34,528 nucleotides of DNA from Croceivirga sp. (GCA_028284285.1 JANQSA010000005.1:1-34528); one strand, 5' to 3'; shown: positions 7,815 to 16,440, numbered from the stretch's first letter. A program made the numbers and translations. Notes: generated by a model not told the origin, from the sequence alone.

Positions 7815-8594
7815 CTATAAGTCCTCTGCATCCGCGATCAACTCGGCAATATCCAGCACTTTTACAGAAGCTTCTTTTTCTTTGTTTTTTACCCCATCGG
7901 TCATCATGGTATTGCAAAAGGGACAAGCCGCTGCGATAATATCAGGTTGGGTTTCTAAGGCTTGCTCGGTGCGCTCTATGTTCACATCCTTGTTTCCCTT
8001 TTCCGGTTCTTTGAACATCTGTGCCCCGCCTGCACCACAACACAGGCCATTTTTGCGGCAATTCTTCATTTCCACCAATTCCGCATCCAATTTTGCAATT
8101 AACTTCCGCGGGGCTTCAAAAATACCATTGGCCCTACCCAGGTAGCAAGGGTCATGATAGGTTACCCGCTTTCCTTTATAACTTCCACCTTGCAGACGTA
8201 TTCTTCCTTCCTTGAGCAATTGCTGCAAAAACTGTGTATGATGTACTACCTCATAATCTCCTCCAAGTTGGGGATATTCGTTTTTAAGGGTATTAAAGCA
8301 ATGTGGACAGGTGGTAACAATTTTTTTTACTTCATACCCATTTAACACCTCAATGTTGGTCATTGCCTGCATTTGAAACAAAAACTCATTGCCTGCCCGT
8401 TTTGCAGGGTCGCCCGTGCAGCTTTCTTCGGTGCCTAGAACGGCAAAAGATATTCCCGCCTTATCCAATATCTTTACAAATGCTTTAGTGATTTTTTTAG
8501 CCCTATCATCAAAGCTCCCTGCGCAACCTACCCAAAAAAGCACTTCGGGTTGTTTCCCTTCAGCAAAGAGCGAAGCCATTGTTGGTATATTCAT
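7815..8594 (-). CDS. CCG-domain Fe-S oxidoreductase subunit (HdrB/GlpC-like)
   Basis: 259 aa from the ATG at 8594. Two cysteine-rich (CCG) domains are visible: Cys24, Cys59 and CPHC at 96-99; then Cys150 (DPCYLGR), CCG at 185-187 and CPFC at 224-227. In heterodisulfide reductase HdrB, GlpC and LldE these domains bind a special 4Fe-4S cluster and pass electrons to or from quinone or thiol substrates. A longer start at 8624 would overlap the upstream gene by 22 nt and add ten residues without family resemblance; the 8594 ATG is preceded by an AGGAAGG purine run and lies 8 nt after the upstream stop, so I prefer it. With the membrane ferredoxin protein encoded just upstream it likely forms a two-subunit complex like HdrDE or DsrMK. 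The substrate is unknown. Confidence 0.88.
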   Translation of the reverse strand: MNIPTMASLFAEGKQPEVLFWVGCAGSFDDRAKKITKAFVKILDKAGISFAVLGTEESCTGDPAKRAGNEFLFQMQAMTNIEVLNGYEVKKIVTTCPHCFNTLKNEYPQLGGDYEVVHHTQFLQQLLKEGRIRLQGGSYKGKRVTYHDPCYLGRANGIFEAPRKLIAKLDAELVEMKNCRKNGLCCGAGGAQMFKEPEKGNKDVNIERTEQALETQPDIIAAACPFCNTMMTDGVKNKEKEASVKVLDIAELIADAEDL

Positions 8595-8602
8595 CCTTCC
8601 TG

Positions 8603-9931
8603 TTAATTGTTTTCCTGGGCCCAATTCAATCGATCCATTTGGTTGAAGGGCCAGGGAGCACCGTTGTTTTCAATATTGTTCATCATATTATTTAAATCCG
8701 AAGGTGCTGCGGATTGTTCCATAACCAAAAACCTACGCATATCCAAAATAATGGATAAGGGATCAATACTCACCGGACAAGCCTCTACACAAGCATTACA
8801 TGTAGTACATGCCCAAAGCTCTTCCCGCGAGATATAATTATCCAGTAATTGTTTTTCATCGGGAACAAATTTGCCTTTATTGGCATCTATATTTCTCCCA
8901 ACTTCCTCTAACCTATCCCGGGTATCCATCATTATCTTTCGCGGCGATAGCTTCTTTCCGGTTTGATTAGCGGGGCACTCCGAGGTACATCTTCCACATT
9001 CCGTGCAAGTGTAAGCGTTCAACAGTTGAACCCAATTTAAATCCATTACATCTGAAGCACCAAACTTCTCAGGTTCCTGCCCGTCATCCCCGGTGGCGGC
9101 AAAAGGATCTGCTTCAGGATCCAGCATAAGTTTTACCTCCTGAGTTACTGAATCCACATTGCTCATTTGCCCTTGAGGCTCCAATTTGCCATAAAAAGTA
9201 TTGGGGAAAGCCAAAATTATATGCAAATGCTTGGAAAAATAGAGGTAGTTTAGAAAGAATAATATGCCTAGAATATGTAACCACCAAGCCGTTCGCTCAA
9301 CGGCTATCAAAGCCTGAGTAGACATTCCTTCAAATAGCGGAGACATCAATTGGCTTACTGGAAAAGCCCCGGCTTTAACGTAATGTGCTGCGCCTATTTC
9401 CTGTAAGCTGTAGTCTGCTGCGTTCATGGTTAAAAAGAGGAACATCAGGATTAACTCGATGTAAAGAATCCAATTCCCATCCTTTTTTGGCCAACCTTGC
9501 ATCTCTGGTTTAATAAAACGTTGAAGCTTTATAATATTCCTGCGTAACCAGAATGCTACAACTGCCACTATCACTAAAAGTGCTAAAATCTCGAAGGAAC
9601 CTATCAAAACATCATAAAAAACCCCTAGAAATGCAAAGATCCTATGTGTACCCAGCAGCCCATCAATAATAATTTCCAGTACCTCAATGTTAATGATAAT
9701 GAATCCCAAATACACAATGATATGTAGCAAGCCCGCAATAGGTCTAACTACCATCTTGGTTTGCCCAAGCGCTATCCTCATCATGTTCTTCCAACGCTTT
9801 GCCTTATCCCCTTTCACCTCTGCGGCTCTGCCTAGCTTGATGTTACGGATGAGTTTTTTTACGTTTTTTGTAAAGTAGCCTATTCCAAAAACCAAGGCAA
9901 TTGCAAACAAAGCATTGGGTAAATATTGCAT
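8603..9931 (-). CDS. Membrane protein with 2x[4Fe-4S] ferredoxin domain (HdrDE/DsrMK-like electron transfer)
   Basis: 442 aa. The N-terminal 240 residues contain about five hydrophobic helices (near 3-21, 64-92, 104-128, 153-172 and 212-233). Conserved-looking histidines at 70, 96, 219, 235 and 237 could ligate haem b, as in NarI-type subunits, but that is inference. The C-terminal half holds two classical clusters: Cys309/312/315/319-Pro and Cys375/378/381/385-Pro. The family moves electrons between quinone and a soluble CCG partner at the inner membrane; that partner is encoded 8 nt downstream. The gene starts 3 nt after the MCE gene stop, an unusually tight link to a lipid-transport-type protein. 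Donor, acceptor and physiological role cannot be read from sequence. Confidence 0.87.
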   Translation of the reverse strand: MQYLPNALFAIALVFGIGYFTKNVKKLIRNIKLGRAAEVKGDKAKRWKNMMRIALGQTKMVVRPIAGLLHIIVYLGFIIINIEVLEIIIDGLLGTHRIFAFLGVFYDVLIGSFEILALLVIVAVVAFWLRRNIIKLQRFIKPEMQGWPKKDGNWILYIELILMFLFLTMNAADYSLQEIGAAHYVKAGAFPVSQLMSPLFEGMSTQALIAVERTAWWLHILGILFFLNYLYFSKHLHIILAFPNTFYGKLEPQGQMSNVDSVTQEVKLMLDPEADPFAATGDDGQEPEKFGASDVMDLNWVQLLNAYTCTECGRCTSECPANQTGKKLSPRKIMMDTRDRLEEVGRNIDANKGKFVPDEKQLLDNYISREELWACTTCNACVEACPVSIDPLSIILDMRRFLVMEQSAAPSDLNNMMNNIENNGAPWPFNQMDRLNWAQENN

Positions 9932-9934
9932 GTT

Positions 9935-10900
9935 TTATTCTTGTTTTGTTGCCGCAGGATCTTCCTCTGGAAGTTGATATTCTTTTTGCTTTTTACCAAA
10001 TACGGAAACATTGACATAGCGTTTGGGATTCAACCGAAAATCCTGAAGTAGAAGATCCAATTCTCTCGAAGCTTCGGCCAGATTGTTATACAATTCGTCG
10101 TCTGATGCCAGTTTACCTAGAGAACCTTCCCCATTTTCTATTTTGTTCAGTACCGTATTGAGTCTGGATACTGTAATTTGTAGTTCGGCCATGGTTTCCG
10201 CCAGTCCCGCCTTGGCCAAAGAGTCGGAAATCTTTGAAAAGTTAGCCGTAATATTTGATACATTTTTGATAGAACTATCCAGTTCTTCACTGTTATTTTC
10301 CAACAATTGATTTAGTTTACCGGCACTCCCTTGAAAAGAACGTATTAAGGCGTTAAGCCCAGCTATGCTCTGTTGCAATTCCAATTTGGTTCTATCGTCC
10401 AACAGGGAATTGATATTAGTTAGCAAGGAGTCAGCATCCGTAAACGCTCCTTCCACTTTCATCTGCAAAGGAGTAAGCTTCTCCTGTACCAATTCCGTAA
10501 GGCCAGGGCGAGTACCGGAAGTAAGAGTATCTCCCGTCTTTGCATAGGGCGCCCCATCAAAAGCAGGTATGATTTGAAGGCCTTTCCCACCAATTATTCC
10601 AGTATCATATAACTCAACGCTGCTGTTTTTTGAAAACTCAAAATCATTGTTAATTGAAAAGGTCACCAAGAGCTTACCGGAAGTATCCTTAAAGCGTATA
10701 CCGGTTACGTTACCCACCACAAGTCCGTTCAAAGAAACCTGAGTACCCGACTGCAGGCCACCAACATGATCATACACTGCGTAAAACGTTCTGGTGTTAT
10801 CAAAAATTGAGGAGGATTTCAAATAGCTATAACCCATGATTACAGCGAGAATTCCAAGCAATACCAAAATTCCTGTCTTAACTTCCCTGGATAATTTCAA
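9935..10900 (-). CDS. MlaD-family (MCE domain) protein
   Basis: 321 aa. A short cytoplasmic N-terminus (MKLSREVKTG) is followed by one membrane anchor at about 10-28. An MCE domain follows at about 38-115 (FYAVYDHVGGLQSGTQVSLNGLVVG..., the usual MlaD/Mce core), then a long heptad-rich helical region to about 290 and a charged tail. Family role: periplasm-facing hexameric shuttle for phospholipids between inner and outer membranes, working with an ABC transporter (MlaF/MlaE) not present here. It lies 51 nt after the amidase gene with its own TAnnTTTG box, and 3 nt before the Fe-S gene. It may be named mlaD in databases, but the tail is much longer than in E. coli MlaD (183 aa), nearer to plant TGD2 or PqiB-like variants. 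Confidence 0.9.
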   Translation of the reverse strand: MKLSREVKTGILVLLGILAVIMGYSYLKSSSIFDNTRTFYAVYDHVGGLQSGTQVSLNGLVVGNVTGIRFKDTSGKLLVTFSINNDFEFSKNSSVELYDTGIIGGKGLQIIPAFDGAPYAKTGDTLTSGTRPGLTELVQEKLTPLQMKVEGAFTDADSLLTNINSLLDDRTKLELQQSIAGLNALIRSFQGSAGKLNQLLENNSEELDSSIKNVSNITANFSKISDSLAKAGLAETMAELQITVSRLNTVLNKIENGEGSLGKLASDDELYNNLAEASRELDLLLQDFRLNPKRYVNVSVFGKKQKEYQLPEEDPAATKQE

Positions 10901-10923
10901 AAGGCTTGGTTTACTGTTTTAAA

Positions 10924-10931
10924 CAAAATTA
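10924..10931 (-). promoter_or_regulatory. Candidate -7 box (TAATTTTG) upstream of the MCE gene
   Basis: The minus strand reads TAATTTTG, matching TAnnTTTG, and ends 23 nt before the ATG at 10900. It lies in the 51-nt gap after the amidase stop. No -33 TTG at standard spacing. Confidence 0.4.
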
Positions 10932-10951
10932 GGAATAATTTTTCGGAGACC

Positions 10952-12226
10952 TTATTGGGTAGCATCGGATTTTAAGGCCTCTTTCACCGGAATACGCTGA
11001 CCATTTCTATAGGCTACGATGTACGATGTGGTATATCCTTTGGCATCAGCTTGCAATTTCAACTTTTTGGCCTCGGCATAGGTAGTAGCACTTCCATACA
11101 TATAGCGGTACATCTTTTTATAAGGTTCCGAAGACAAGTTCCCCAGCCCCTGAAAGTTATCTTTGCTGAGCGGGATTACCTTTGAAGAGGCCATAAGCTG
11201 TACTTTGAATACCACTTCGCTTTTAGTGTTCGGATTGGTTTGATCTTCAGGAAAAGTTTTTCCGGGTTTTGGGCTTTGAGAAACCGTACCTGACTCCTTT
11301 AGACCCGAAGGCTCTTTTTCGGTACCTAACGATTGGGGTTCGGATTTTTCTTCCGGGACTTTGGTGGCTTCTACCACCGCTTTCTCCGTATTCTCCAGGG
11401 GGCTATCTTCAATGCTTCCCAGTTCTACCAGATTGGCATCCACTCCGTCCTTATAGCTAAGAATTGCATTGGCAATAGCAGTTCCTATTTCTTTTTGGCC
11501 CTTTTCTGAATTCAAATATGCCCCTTCCTTTTTATTGGTTAAAAATCCTGTTTCCACTAAAATACTCGGCATAAAAGTCTGGTGTAATACAATAAACCCG
11601 GCTTGTTTCACTTTCCTATCCTTTCGTTTTAGTTTTACGGTAAAATTTTCCTGTAGTAGCTTAGCCAATTCAATACTTTGATCCAAAAACTCCTCTTGCA
11701 AAATGGTTAATCCTATAACAGATTCCGGCGAATTAATGTCGTACTCCGCATATTTCTCCTCATAATTATCCTCCAAATAGATCACCGAATTCTCTTTTTT
11801 AGCTACCTCAAAATTTTGTTTGTTTGCGTGAAGTCCCAATACAAAGGTACCTGCCCCATGGGCATCTGAGGAATGTGAGTCGCAATGCACAGATACGAAT
11901 AAATCTGCATTGGCCTGATTAGCAATCTGCCCTCTTTTGAACAGGTTTACGAAGGTGTCATCTTTCCTGGTATACACCACTTTTATTTCCGGGTGCTTTT
12001 CAAGGATCTCACCTGCCTTGAGCACAATAGATAGGGCAATATTTTTTTCCAGATAACCATTACCGAGGTTCCCCGGATCATGTCCGCCGTGGCCGGCATC
12101 TAAGACCACTACAAATTTGTCTTTTTCGGGCGCTTCGGTATCATTTTTGTGAAATGAGGAAAGGAAGAAAAAAAATACAAAACAAATGACAAAAACAAAC
12201 CGATTTGCATCCATAAGAACTATCAA
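10952..12226 (-). CDS. N-acetylmuramoyl-L-alanine amidase (Amidase_3) with C-terminal SPOR-like domain
   Basis: 424 aa. The N-terminus has a strongly hydrophobic signal segment (FVFVICFVFFFFLSS). Residues about 38-260 are an Amidase_3 zinc hydrolase: DAGHGG with His46, Glu60, SVHCDSH with His114 as zinc ligands, and LVETGF with Glu225 as the catalytic acid. A long charged, Pro/Glu/Ser-rich linker (about 262-335) follows, and the last 85 residues resemble a SPOR domain (VFKVQLMASS at the start), which in the family binds denuded septal glycan. The enzyme should cleave the lactyl-L-Ala bond of peptidoglycan in the periplasm during cell separation. A second in-frame Met at residue 5 is an equally possible start. 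It is divergent from lptD; a good TTTG-N19-TATTTTTG promoter lies inside the lptD start region. Confidence 0.92.
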   Translation of the reverse strand: MIVLMDANRFVFVICFVFFFFLSSFHKNDTEAPEKDKFVVVLDAGHGGHDPGNLGNGYLEKNIALSIVLKAGEILEKHPEIKVVYTRKDDTFVNLFKRGQIANQANADLFVSVHCDSHSSDAHGAGTFVLGLHANKQNFEVAKKENSVIYLEDNYEEKYAEYDINSPESVIGLTILQEEFLDQSIELAKLLQENFTVKLKRKDRKVKQAGFIVLHQTFMPSILVETGFLTNKKEGAYLNSEKGQKEIGTAIANAILSYKDGVDANLVELGSIEDSPLENTEKAVVEATKVPEEKSEPQSLGTEKEPSGLKESGTVSQSPKPGKTFPEDQTNPNTKSEVVFKVQLMASSKVIPLSKDNFQGLGNLSSEPYKKMYRYMYGSATTYAEAKKLKLQADAKGYTTSYIVAYRNGQRIPVKEALKSDATQ

Positions 12227-12290
12227 TTTCAGCTGTTCTACCAGGGTTAAATTTATGGTAATACCCCGTAAGAGGAACGAAAAATATATG

Positions 12291-12298
12291 TAAGTTTG
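12291..12298 (+). promoter_or_regulatory. Candidate -7 box (TAAGTTTG) for lptD
   Basis: TAAGTTTG matches TAnnTTTG and ends 47 nt before the TTG start of lptD. There is no TTG in the -33 position. It faces the amidase promoter across about 30 bp. Confidence 0.35.
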
Positions 12299-12325
12299 AC
12301 CACCAAAAACTAAGCCAAACTTCTA

Positions 12326-12356
12326 CAAAAATAGGATTTATCGCTTTGCAAACAAA
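12326..12356 (-). promoter_or_regulatory. Candidate full promoter (TTTG-N19-TATTTTTG) for the amidase gene
   Basis: On the minus strand TTTG at 12356-12353 is followed after 19 nt by TATTTTTG at 12333-12326, matching the published flavobacterial pattern TTG-N17-23-TAnnTTTG. A second TTTG one 4-mer further upstream gives a 23-nt spacing. The leader to the amidase ATG would be roughly 90 nt. The -33 element lies inside the first lptD codons. Confidence 0.5.
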
Positions 12357-15063
12357 CAAACATCCTGTCCTTGTCCTATTGTTTTTGGTAATGGTGGTCT
12401 CCGTGGCCACTGCACAAGAAGACCCGATTATCCCCTTACCCATAAAAGCCATAAAGGATTCCATTAGTGCTCCTTTACCCCCCTTTAACTTAGCCAATGA
12501 CTCCATTGCCGTAGATTCTATAGCAGAGGATTCCGCTGTAGCCAGGCAGTCTGTATTGCTGGATAAAATAAAATACAAGGCAAAGGATTATGTGAAATTG
12601 AGTCAAAAAGACCAAAAGATCTATCTTTATAATGAAGCGGAAATCTACTATCAAGATACCGAGCTCAAGGCAGGCATAATTGTTATGGACTATATCAAGA
12701 ACGAAGTGTATGCCGGCCGTATCAGAGATTCCACAGGTACTTATTCGCAGTTACCGTATTTTAAACAAGGGGATCAGATCGTAATTCCGGACTCCATCCG
12801 ATATAATTTTGATACGCAAAAAGCCCTTATTTGGAATTCCAGGACAGAGCAACAGGCCGGTTTGGGATCCCTGGGGGCTGATGCCTTGAAAGTCCTGGCC
12901 GAAGTAACTAAAAAAGAAAATGACTCGGTGTACTTTTTAAAAGACGGGAAACTCACCACATCAAAAGATACTATAGATCCGGATTACTATATACGAGTAC
13001 GCAAGGCGAAATTTGTTCCCGGAAAAAAGGTCATTGCCGGGTTTAGCAACTTTTATTTGGTGGATGTACCTACCCCTATTGCCATGCCTTTTGCCTATTT
13101 CCCATTAACTACCGGTCGCGCTGCCGGTCTTATTTTTCCAACCTTTACCCAGGATCCCCAGAGAGGATTCGCCATCCAAAACGGAGGCTATTATCTCCCC
13201 ATTAGTGAATATGTGGATTTAAGCGTTATGGGCGATTATTTTACCAATGGTAGTTATGGTGTGCGGGTACAGTCCATGTATGCCAAACGTTATAAATTCC
13301 GGGGCAATATCAATTTTCGGTTTGAGAATCAAATTTTTAGCCAAAAAGGATTTGATGACTTTTCCAGGACCACAGAATATAGCCTTCAACTTTCCCATTC
13401 TCAGGACGCTAAAGCGAATCCTAATTCAAGATTTGGTGCTATTGTCAATTTAGGAAGTAGAAACACTTTCAGAAATTCATTCAACCAGATAAATGTGCAG
13501 AATACACAAAATAACAATCTGTCTTCGTCCATAACCTATACCAAGACGTTTCCGCAATATCCCTCTGTAAATCTCAATTTAACGGTTTCCCATAATCAAA
13601 ATATAAGTCCCGCAACGGAAAATACAGATAATATTCTTCTAAACCTGCCCACTCTCCAAGCAAGTATGGAACGTATTTTTCCATTTGCTGAAAGAGATGG
13701 TATCAAGAAAGGCATTATACAAAGTTTTAATTTTCAATACAATATGCGGGCTTCCAACACCATTACGACCAATGATGAAGACTTCCTGACCTCCAGGATG
13801 TTTGAAAATGCCCGAGCTGGCGCGAGGCATACCTTGCCCTTTAACACCAACTTTAAGGTAGCCAAGTATTTTAGTATATCCGTAGGCGGGAATTATGAAG
13901 ATGTGTGGACTTTTGAAACCTTTGAAAGAGGCCTGGACCCCGATGATCCGGAAAGTAACCGTGAGGTGGTTTTGGATACCATTAGTGGATTTGACCGATA
14001 CAACAGATATGGATTCAATGCCAGTATTGGAACTACCCTCTATGGGACATTCAATTTTGGCGAGGATAAAAAGATCCAAGCCATTCGACATGTGCTGCGT
14101 CCGCAGATCGGATGGTCCTTTACCCCTTCATTCGAACAGTTTTATGACACTTATCTCAACAATGATGGGGAAGAAGTACTGTACAGTCGGTTTGAGGGTA
14201 CACTTAATGGGGCGCCCAGCTTAAACCGTGCTAATACCATGAGCTTTTCCGTTCAGAATACCATAGAAGCCAAGGTTAGGGATAAAGACTCTACGGCAAC
14301 CGAGCCCAAGAAAATTCCTATCCTGAGCAATTTGAATTTCTCTACTTCTTATAATTTTGAAGCCGATTCCTTAAAGTTAGCACCCATAGGCTTTAATGGT
14401 GGCACCCAGTTGTTAGACAATAAAATGACAGTGAACTTTTCCGGGACTCTGGACCCCTATGCCATCGACAACAATGGTAGGCGAATAAACACTTTCAATA
14501 TTGACAACGGAGGCAGCTTGTTACGCCTCACCCGTGCCTCTCTAAACCTAAGATACTCACTGGACAGCAAAACCCTCAAAGGTGAACGCGTAGATGAAGC
14601 AGAAGCCGCTAGCGACCAGTATCGGGCCGCTAGTGGAGGTCGCACGGATGATCTTTTTGGTGCCGGCTTTGATAACCGTGTGCAATATGAGGAAAGGGAT
14701 GAGGATATTGAAAATACACCTTATGGCACCAAAATACCCTGGAATTTTAATATTCAACTGGCTCTAGGCTATTTAAACGCCAATCGGCAGAATGAGATCA
14801 ACAATGCCTCCCTCATGTTTGGTGGGGACATACAACTATCACCGCGCTGGGATGTTGGGGTTTCATCCGGTTACGATTTTGTAAACCAGGGGTTTGCTCA
14901 GACGCAACTAAGGTTTCGAAGAAATCTCAAAAGTTTTGATCTCCGGTTCAATTGGGTACCTTTTGGGGGTAATGAGCGCTGGGACTTTTTCATTGGGATC
15001 AGTAGTTCCATCCTCAGCGATTTAAAATGGGAGCAAAATAGCCAGCGGAATATCAGGAGGTAG
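12346..15063 (+). CDS. lptD: LPS-assembly protein LptD (OstA)-like outer membrane protein
   Basis: 905 aa from a TTG start; no ATG is available upstream in frame. Residues 1-23 are a signal peptide ending ATA|QED. The N-terminal part (about 85-230) has the OstA/LptA-like beta-jellyroll repeats that carry LPS (IYLYNEAEIYYQDTEL, then the IRYNF/KALIWNS strands). The conserved insert FYLVDVPTPIAMPF followed by YFPLTTGR leads into a C-terminal beta-barrel of about 650 residues made of amphipathic strands. Role: with LptE, it inserts LPS into the outer leaflet. Bacteroidota LptD lacks close similarity to E. coli LptD, so the name rests on family recognition. It is followed by heptanucleotide repeats and ridA. 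Confidence 0.88.
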   Translation: MQTNKHPVLVLLFLVMVVSVATAQEDPIIPLPIKAIKDSISAPLPPFNLANDSIAVDSIAEDSAVARQSVLLDKIKYKAKDYVKLSQKDQKIYLYNEAEIYYQDTELKAGIIVMDYIKNEVYAGRIRDSTGTYSQLPYFKQGDQIVIPDSIRYNFDTQKALIWNSRTEQQAGLGSLGADALKVLAEVTKKENDSVYFLKDGKLTTSKDTIDPDYYIRVRKAKFVPGKKVIAGFSNFYLVDVPTPIAMPFAYFPLTTGRAAGLIFPTFTQDPQRGFAIQNGGYYLPISEYVDLSVMGDYFTNGSYGVRVQSMYAKRYKFRGNINFRFENQIFSQKGFDDFSRTTEYSLQLSHSQDAKANPNSRFGAIVNLGSRNTFRNSFNQINVQNTQNNNLSSSITYTKTFPQYPSVNLNLTVSHNQNISPATENTDNILLNLPTLQASMERIFPFAERDGIKKGIIQSFNFQYNMRASNTITTNDEDFLTSRMFENARAGARHTLPFNTNFKVAKYFSISVGGNYEDVWTFETFERGLDPDDPESNREVVLDTISGFDRYNRYGFNASIGTTLYGTFNFGEDKKIQAIRHVLRPQIGWSFTPSFEQFYDTYLNNDGEEVLYSRFEGTLNGAPSLNRANTMSFSVQNTIEAKVRDKDSTATEPKKIPILSNLNFSTSYNFEADSLKLAPIGFNGGTQLLDNKMTVNFSGTLDPYAIDNNGRRINTFNIDNGGSLLRLTRASLNLRYSLDSKTLKGERVDEAEAASDQYRAASGGRTDDLFGAGFDNRVQYEERDEDIENTPYGTKIPWNFNIQLALGYLNANRQNEINNASLMFGGDIQLSPRWDVGVSSGYDFVNQGFAQTQLRFRRNLKSFDLRFNWVPFGGNERWDFFIGISSSILSDLKWEQNSQRNIRR

Positions 15064-15083
15064 TGAAGTGGGTTGGAAAAGCA

Positions 15084-15139
15084 GTTTGGGGTTAGGTATT
15101 TGAGATTTGATGCTTGGTGCTTGGTGCTTGGTGCTTGGT
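15084..15139. repeat. Heptanucleotide-periodic repeat, eight units (last four identical)
   Basis: The 56 bp between lptD and ridA can be cut into eight consecutive 7-mers. The last four (15112-15139) are identical GCTTGGT; the two before are ATTTGAG and ATTTGAT; the first two (GTTTGGG, GTTAGGT) are more diverged. The same 7-bp period, with other unit sequences, recurs at 25127-25389. It resembles the short tandemly repeated (STRR) heptanucleotides of cyanobacteria in style; origin and function are unknown. Confidence 0.8.
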
Positions 15140-15212
15140 AATGCATATTATCCTTTTGTTGCTGCAAAAAAACTAAAGAACTTTACAGAACAAACAATAA
15201 ATACAAAACCAC

Positions 15213-15593
15213 ATGAAAGAATTCATTACTACCCCAAACGCCCCCGCCCCTATTGGACCCTACAACCAAGCAGTTATGGTCAAAGATACCCTTTACATTT
15301 CGGGACAGACCCCAATTGACCCTTCAACCGGTGAATTGGTGAAGGGCGATGTTAAAAAAGAGGCCGAACAGTGCATGAAAAATTTAAAAGCTATCCTGGA
15401 GGCTTCAGGAATGACTTTTGAAAATGTGGTAAAAACGTCTATCTTTCTCAAAGACATGCATCAATTCTCAAAGGTAAATGAGGTTTACGGGAGCTATTTT
15501 AACGCTGATACAGCACCGGCAAGAGAAACCGTAGAAGTAGCCAATCTGCCTATGTTTGTTAACGTTGAAATCTCTATGATCGCCGTTAAATAG
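15213..15593 (+). CDS. ridA: RidA family reactive enamine/imine deaminase
   Basis: 126 aa, full length for the YjgF/YER057c/UK114 family. The signature near the end is intact: APARETVEV with Arg104 and VNVEISMIA with Glu119, matching E. coli RidA Arg105 and Glu120, which bind the substrate carboxylate and activate water. Role: trimeric cytosolic enzyme hydrolysing 2-aminoacrylate and related intermediates of PLP enzymes. The start ATG at 15213 follows an A-rich leader with no clear Shine-Dalgarno. Its last 8 nt overlap the convergent GlcNAc kinase gene, so the two transcripts are antisense at their 3' ends. No -7 box was recognised in the 149-nt gap upstream, most of which is heptamer repeat. 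Confidence 0.95.
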   Translation: MKEFITTPNAPAPIGPYNQAVMVKDTLYISGQTPIDPSTGELVKGDVKKEAEQCMKNLKAILEASGMTFENVVKTSIFLKDMHQFSKVNEVYGSYFNADTAPARETVEVANLPMFVNVEISMIAVK

Positions 15594-16437
15594 TATTTCT
15601 GTGGAATTCTACCAGTCCATCAATGGGTCTTCTACGGATAACCCCCAGAATTAGGTCGTTGCGTTCTACTACGGTAGCTAACTCTTCCTTTAGGAAGTGA
15701 GCAATGCTCCCAACAAAATGTATTGGCACTTTGGTCGCCAATTCGAACTGCATAATGTAATTATTTACAAACTGCTGAAATGCCTTGTCAATAACGCCTC
15801 TACAATACGGGTGGTCTTTGTTTTCAATAATAAATCGGGCAAAAGTAGCGAGATAGGTATTGGGGTTGGGTTGTTTGTACAAATGCTCTTTGATGACATC
15901 TGCGTCTAATTCGTATTCCTTGGCAAACCGCATTCCCAGATCCTGGGGCATCTTATGGAAATAGTAGTCACGTATCAATTTTCTACCAAAAAAATTACCG
16001 CTACCATCATCCATTAAAATATAACCCAGGGACGTTACTTTTTGAAAAAGTTGGTGACCATCATAATAGCTACAGTTGGACCCGGTACCAAGAATGCAAA
16101 CAATGCCCTGGTGCCCAATCTTGGTGGTAGAGTAGATGGCTGCGTAGGTATCCTCACGCACTTCCGCCTTAGCATTGGGAAAAAAATCACCGAAAATAGC
16201 TTTTAAAAACTTTTTCATGCGATCCGTTCCACAACCCGCACCATAAAAGTAAAGTTGGCTTACTGCTTCGCGGTTTTTGGAAAGTTCAAAATTATTAGCG
16301 AGTCGATCCTCAATAACCTCCTGGGTAAGTACTTCCGGGCTTAAACCCAAAGTCTGTGTTACAAACAACTGTTCACCGGATTCATCCAGGGCAATCCAGT
16401 CCGATTTGGTAGCGCCGCTATCTACGATTAATATCAT
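15586..16437 (-). CDS. BadF/BadG-type sugar kinase, probable N-acetylglucosamine kinase
   Basis: 283 aa. ASKHA-fold ATPase: the N-terminal phosphate-1 loop MILIVDSGATKSDW is intact, and CILGTGSNCSYYDG (about 117-130) is the second phosphate/sugar loop; GGNFFGR-like DDGSGNFFG follows. Family knowledge points to phosphorylation of GlcNAc (NagK-like) with ATP, which fits the neighbouring glycolytic genes and the GH3/NagZ-type enzyme elsewhere in the window. Sugar preference is not proven. The ATG lies only 3 nt after the T-tract of a 21-bp hairpin (16441-16492), leaving no room for a normal leader or promoter between them. It reads in the same direction as pfkA and gap. Confidence 0.85.
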   Translation of the reverse strand: MILIVDSGATKSDWIALDESGEQLFVTQTLGLSPEVLTQEVIEDRLANNFELSKNREAVSQLYFYGAGCGTDRMKKFLKAIFGDFFPNAKAEVREDTYAAIYSTTKIGHQGIVCILGTGSNCSYYDGHQLFQKVTSLGYILMDDGSGNFFGRKLIRDYYFHKMPQDLGMRFAKEYELDADVIKEHLYKQPNPNTYLATFARFIIENKDHPYCRGVIDKAFQQFVNNYIMQFELATKVPIHFVGSIAHFLKEELATVVERNDLILGVIRRRPIDGLVEFHRNTI

Positions 16438-16440
16438 CCA

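Noticed and set aside
8595-8624. Ten-residue N-terminal extension of the CCG protein (start at 8624)
   Set aside because: It overlaps the upstream gene, and the start at 8594 follows a purine-rich run and matches the family's usual beginning MNIPTM.
14898-15167. 89-codon minus-strand frame over the lptD end and repeats
   Set aside because: Shadow of lptD extended through the heptamer repeats; no protein-like features.
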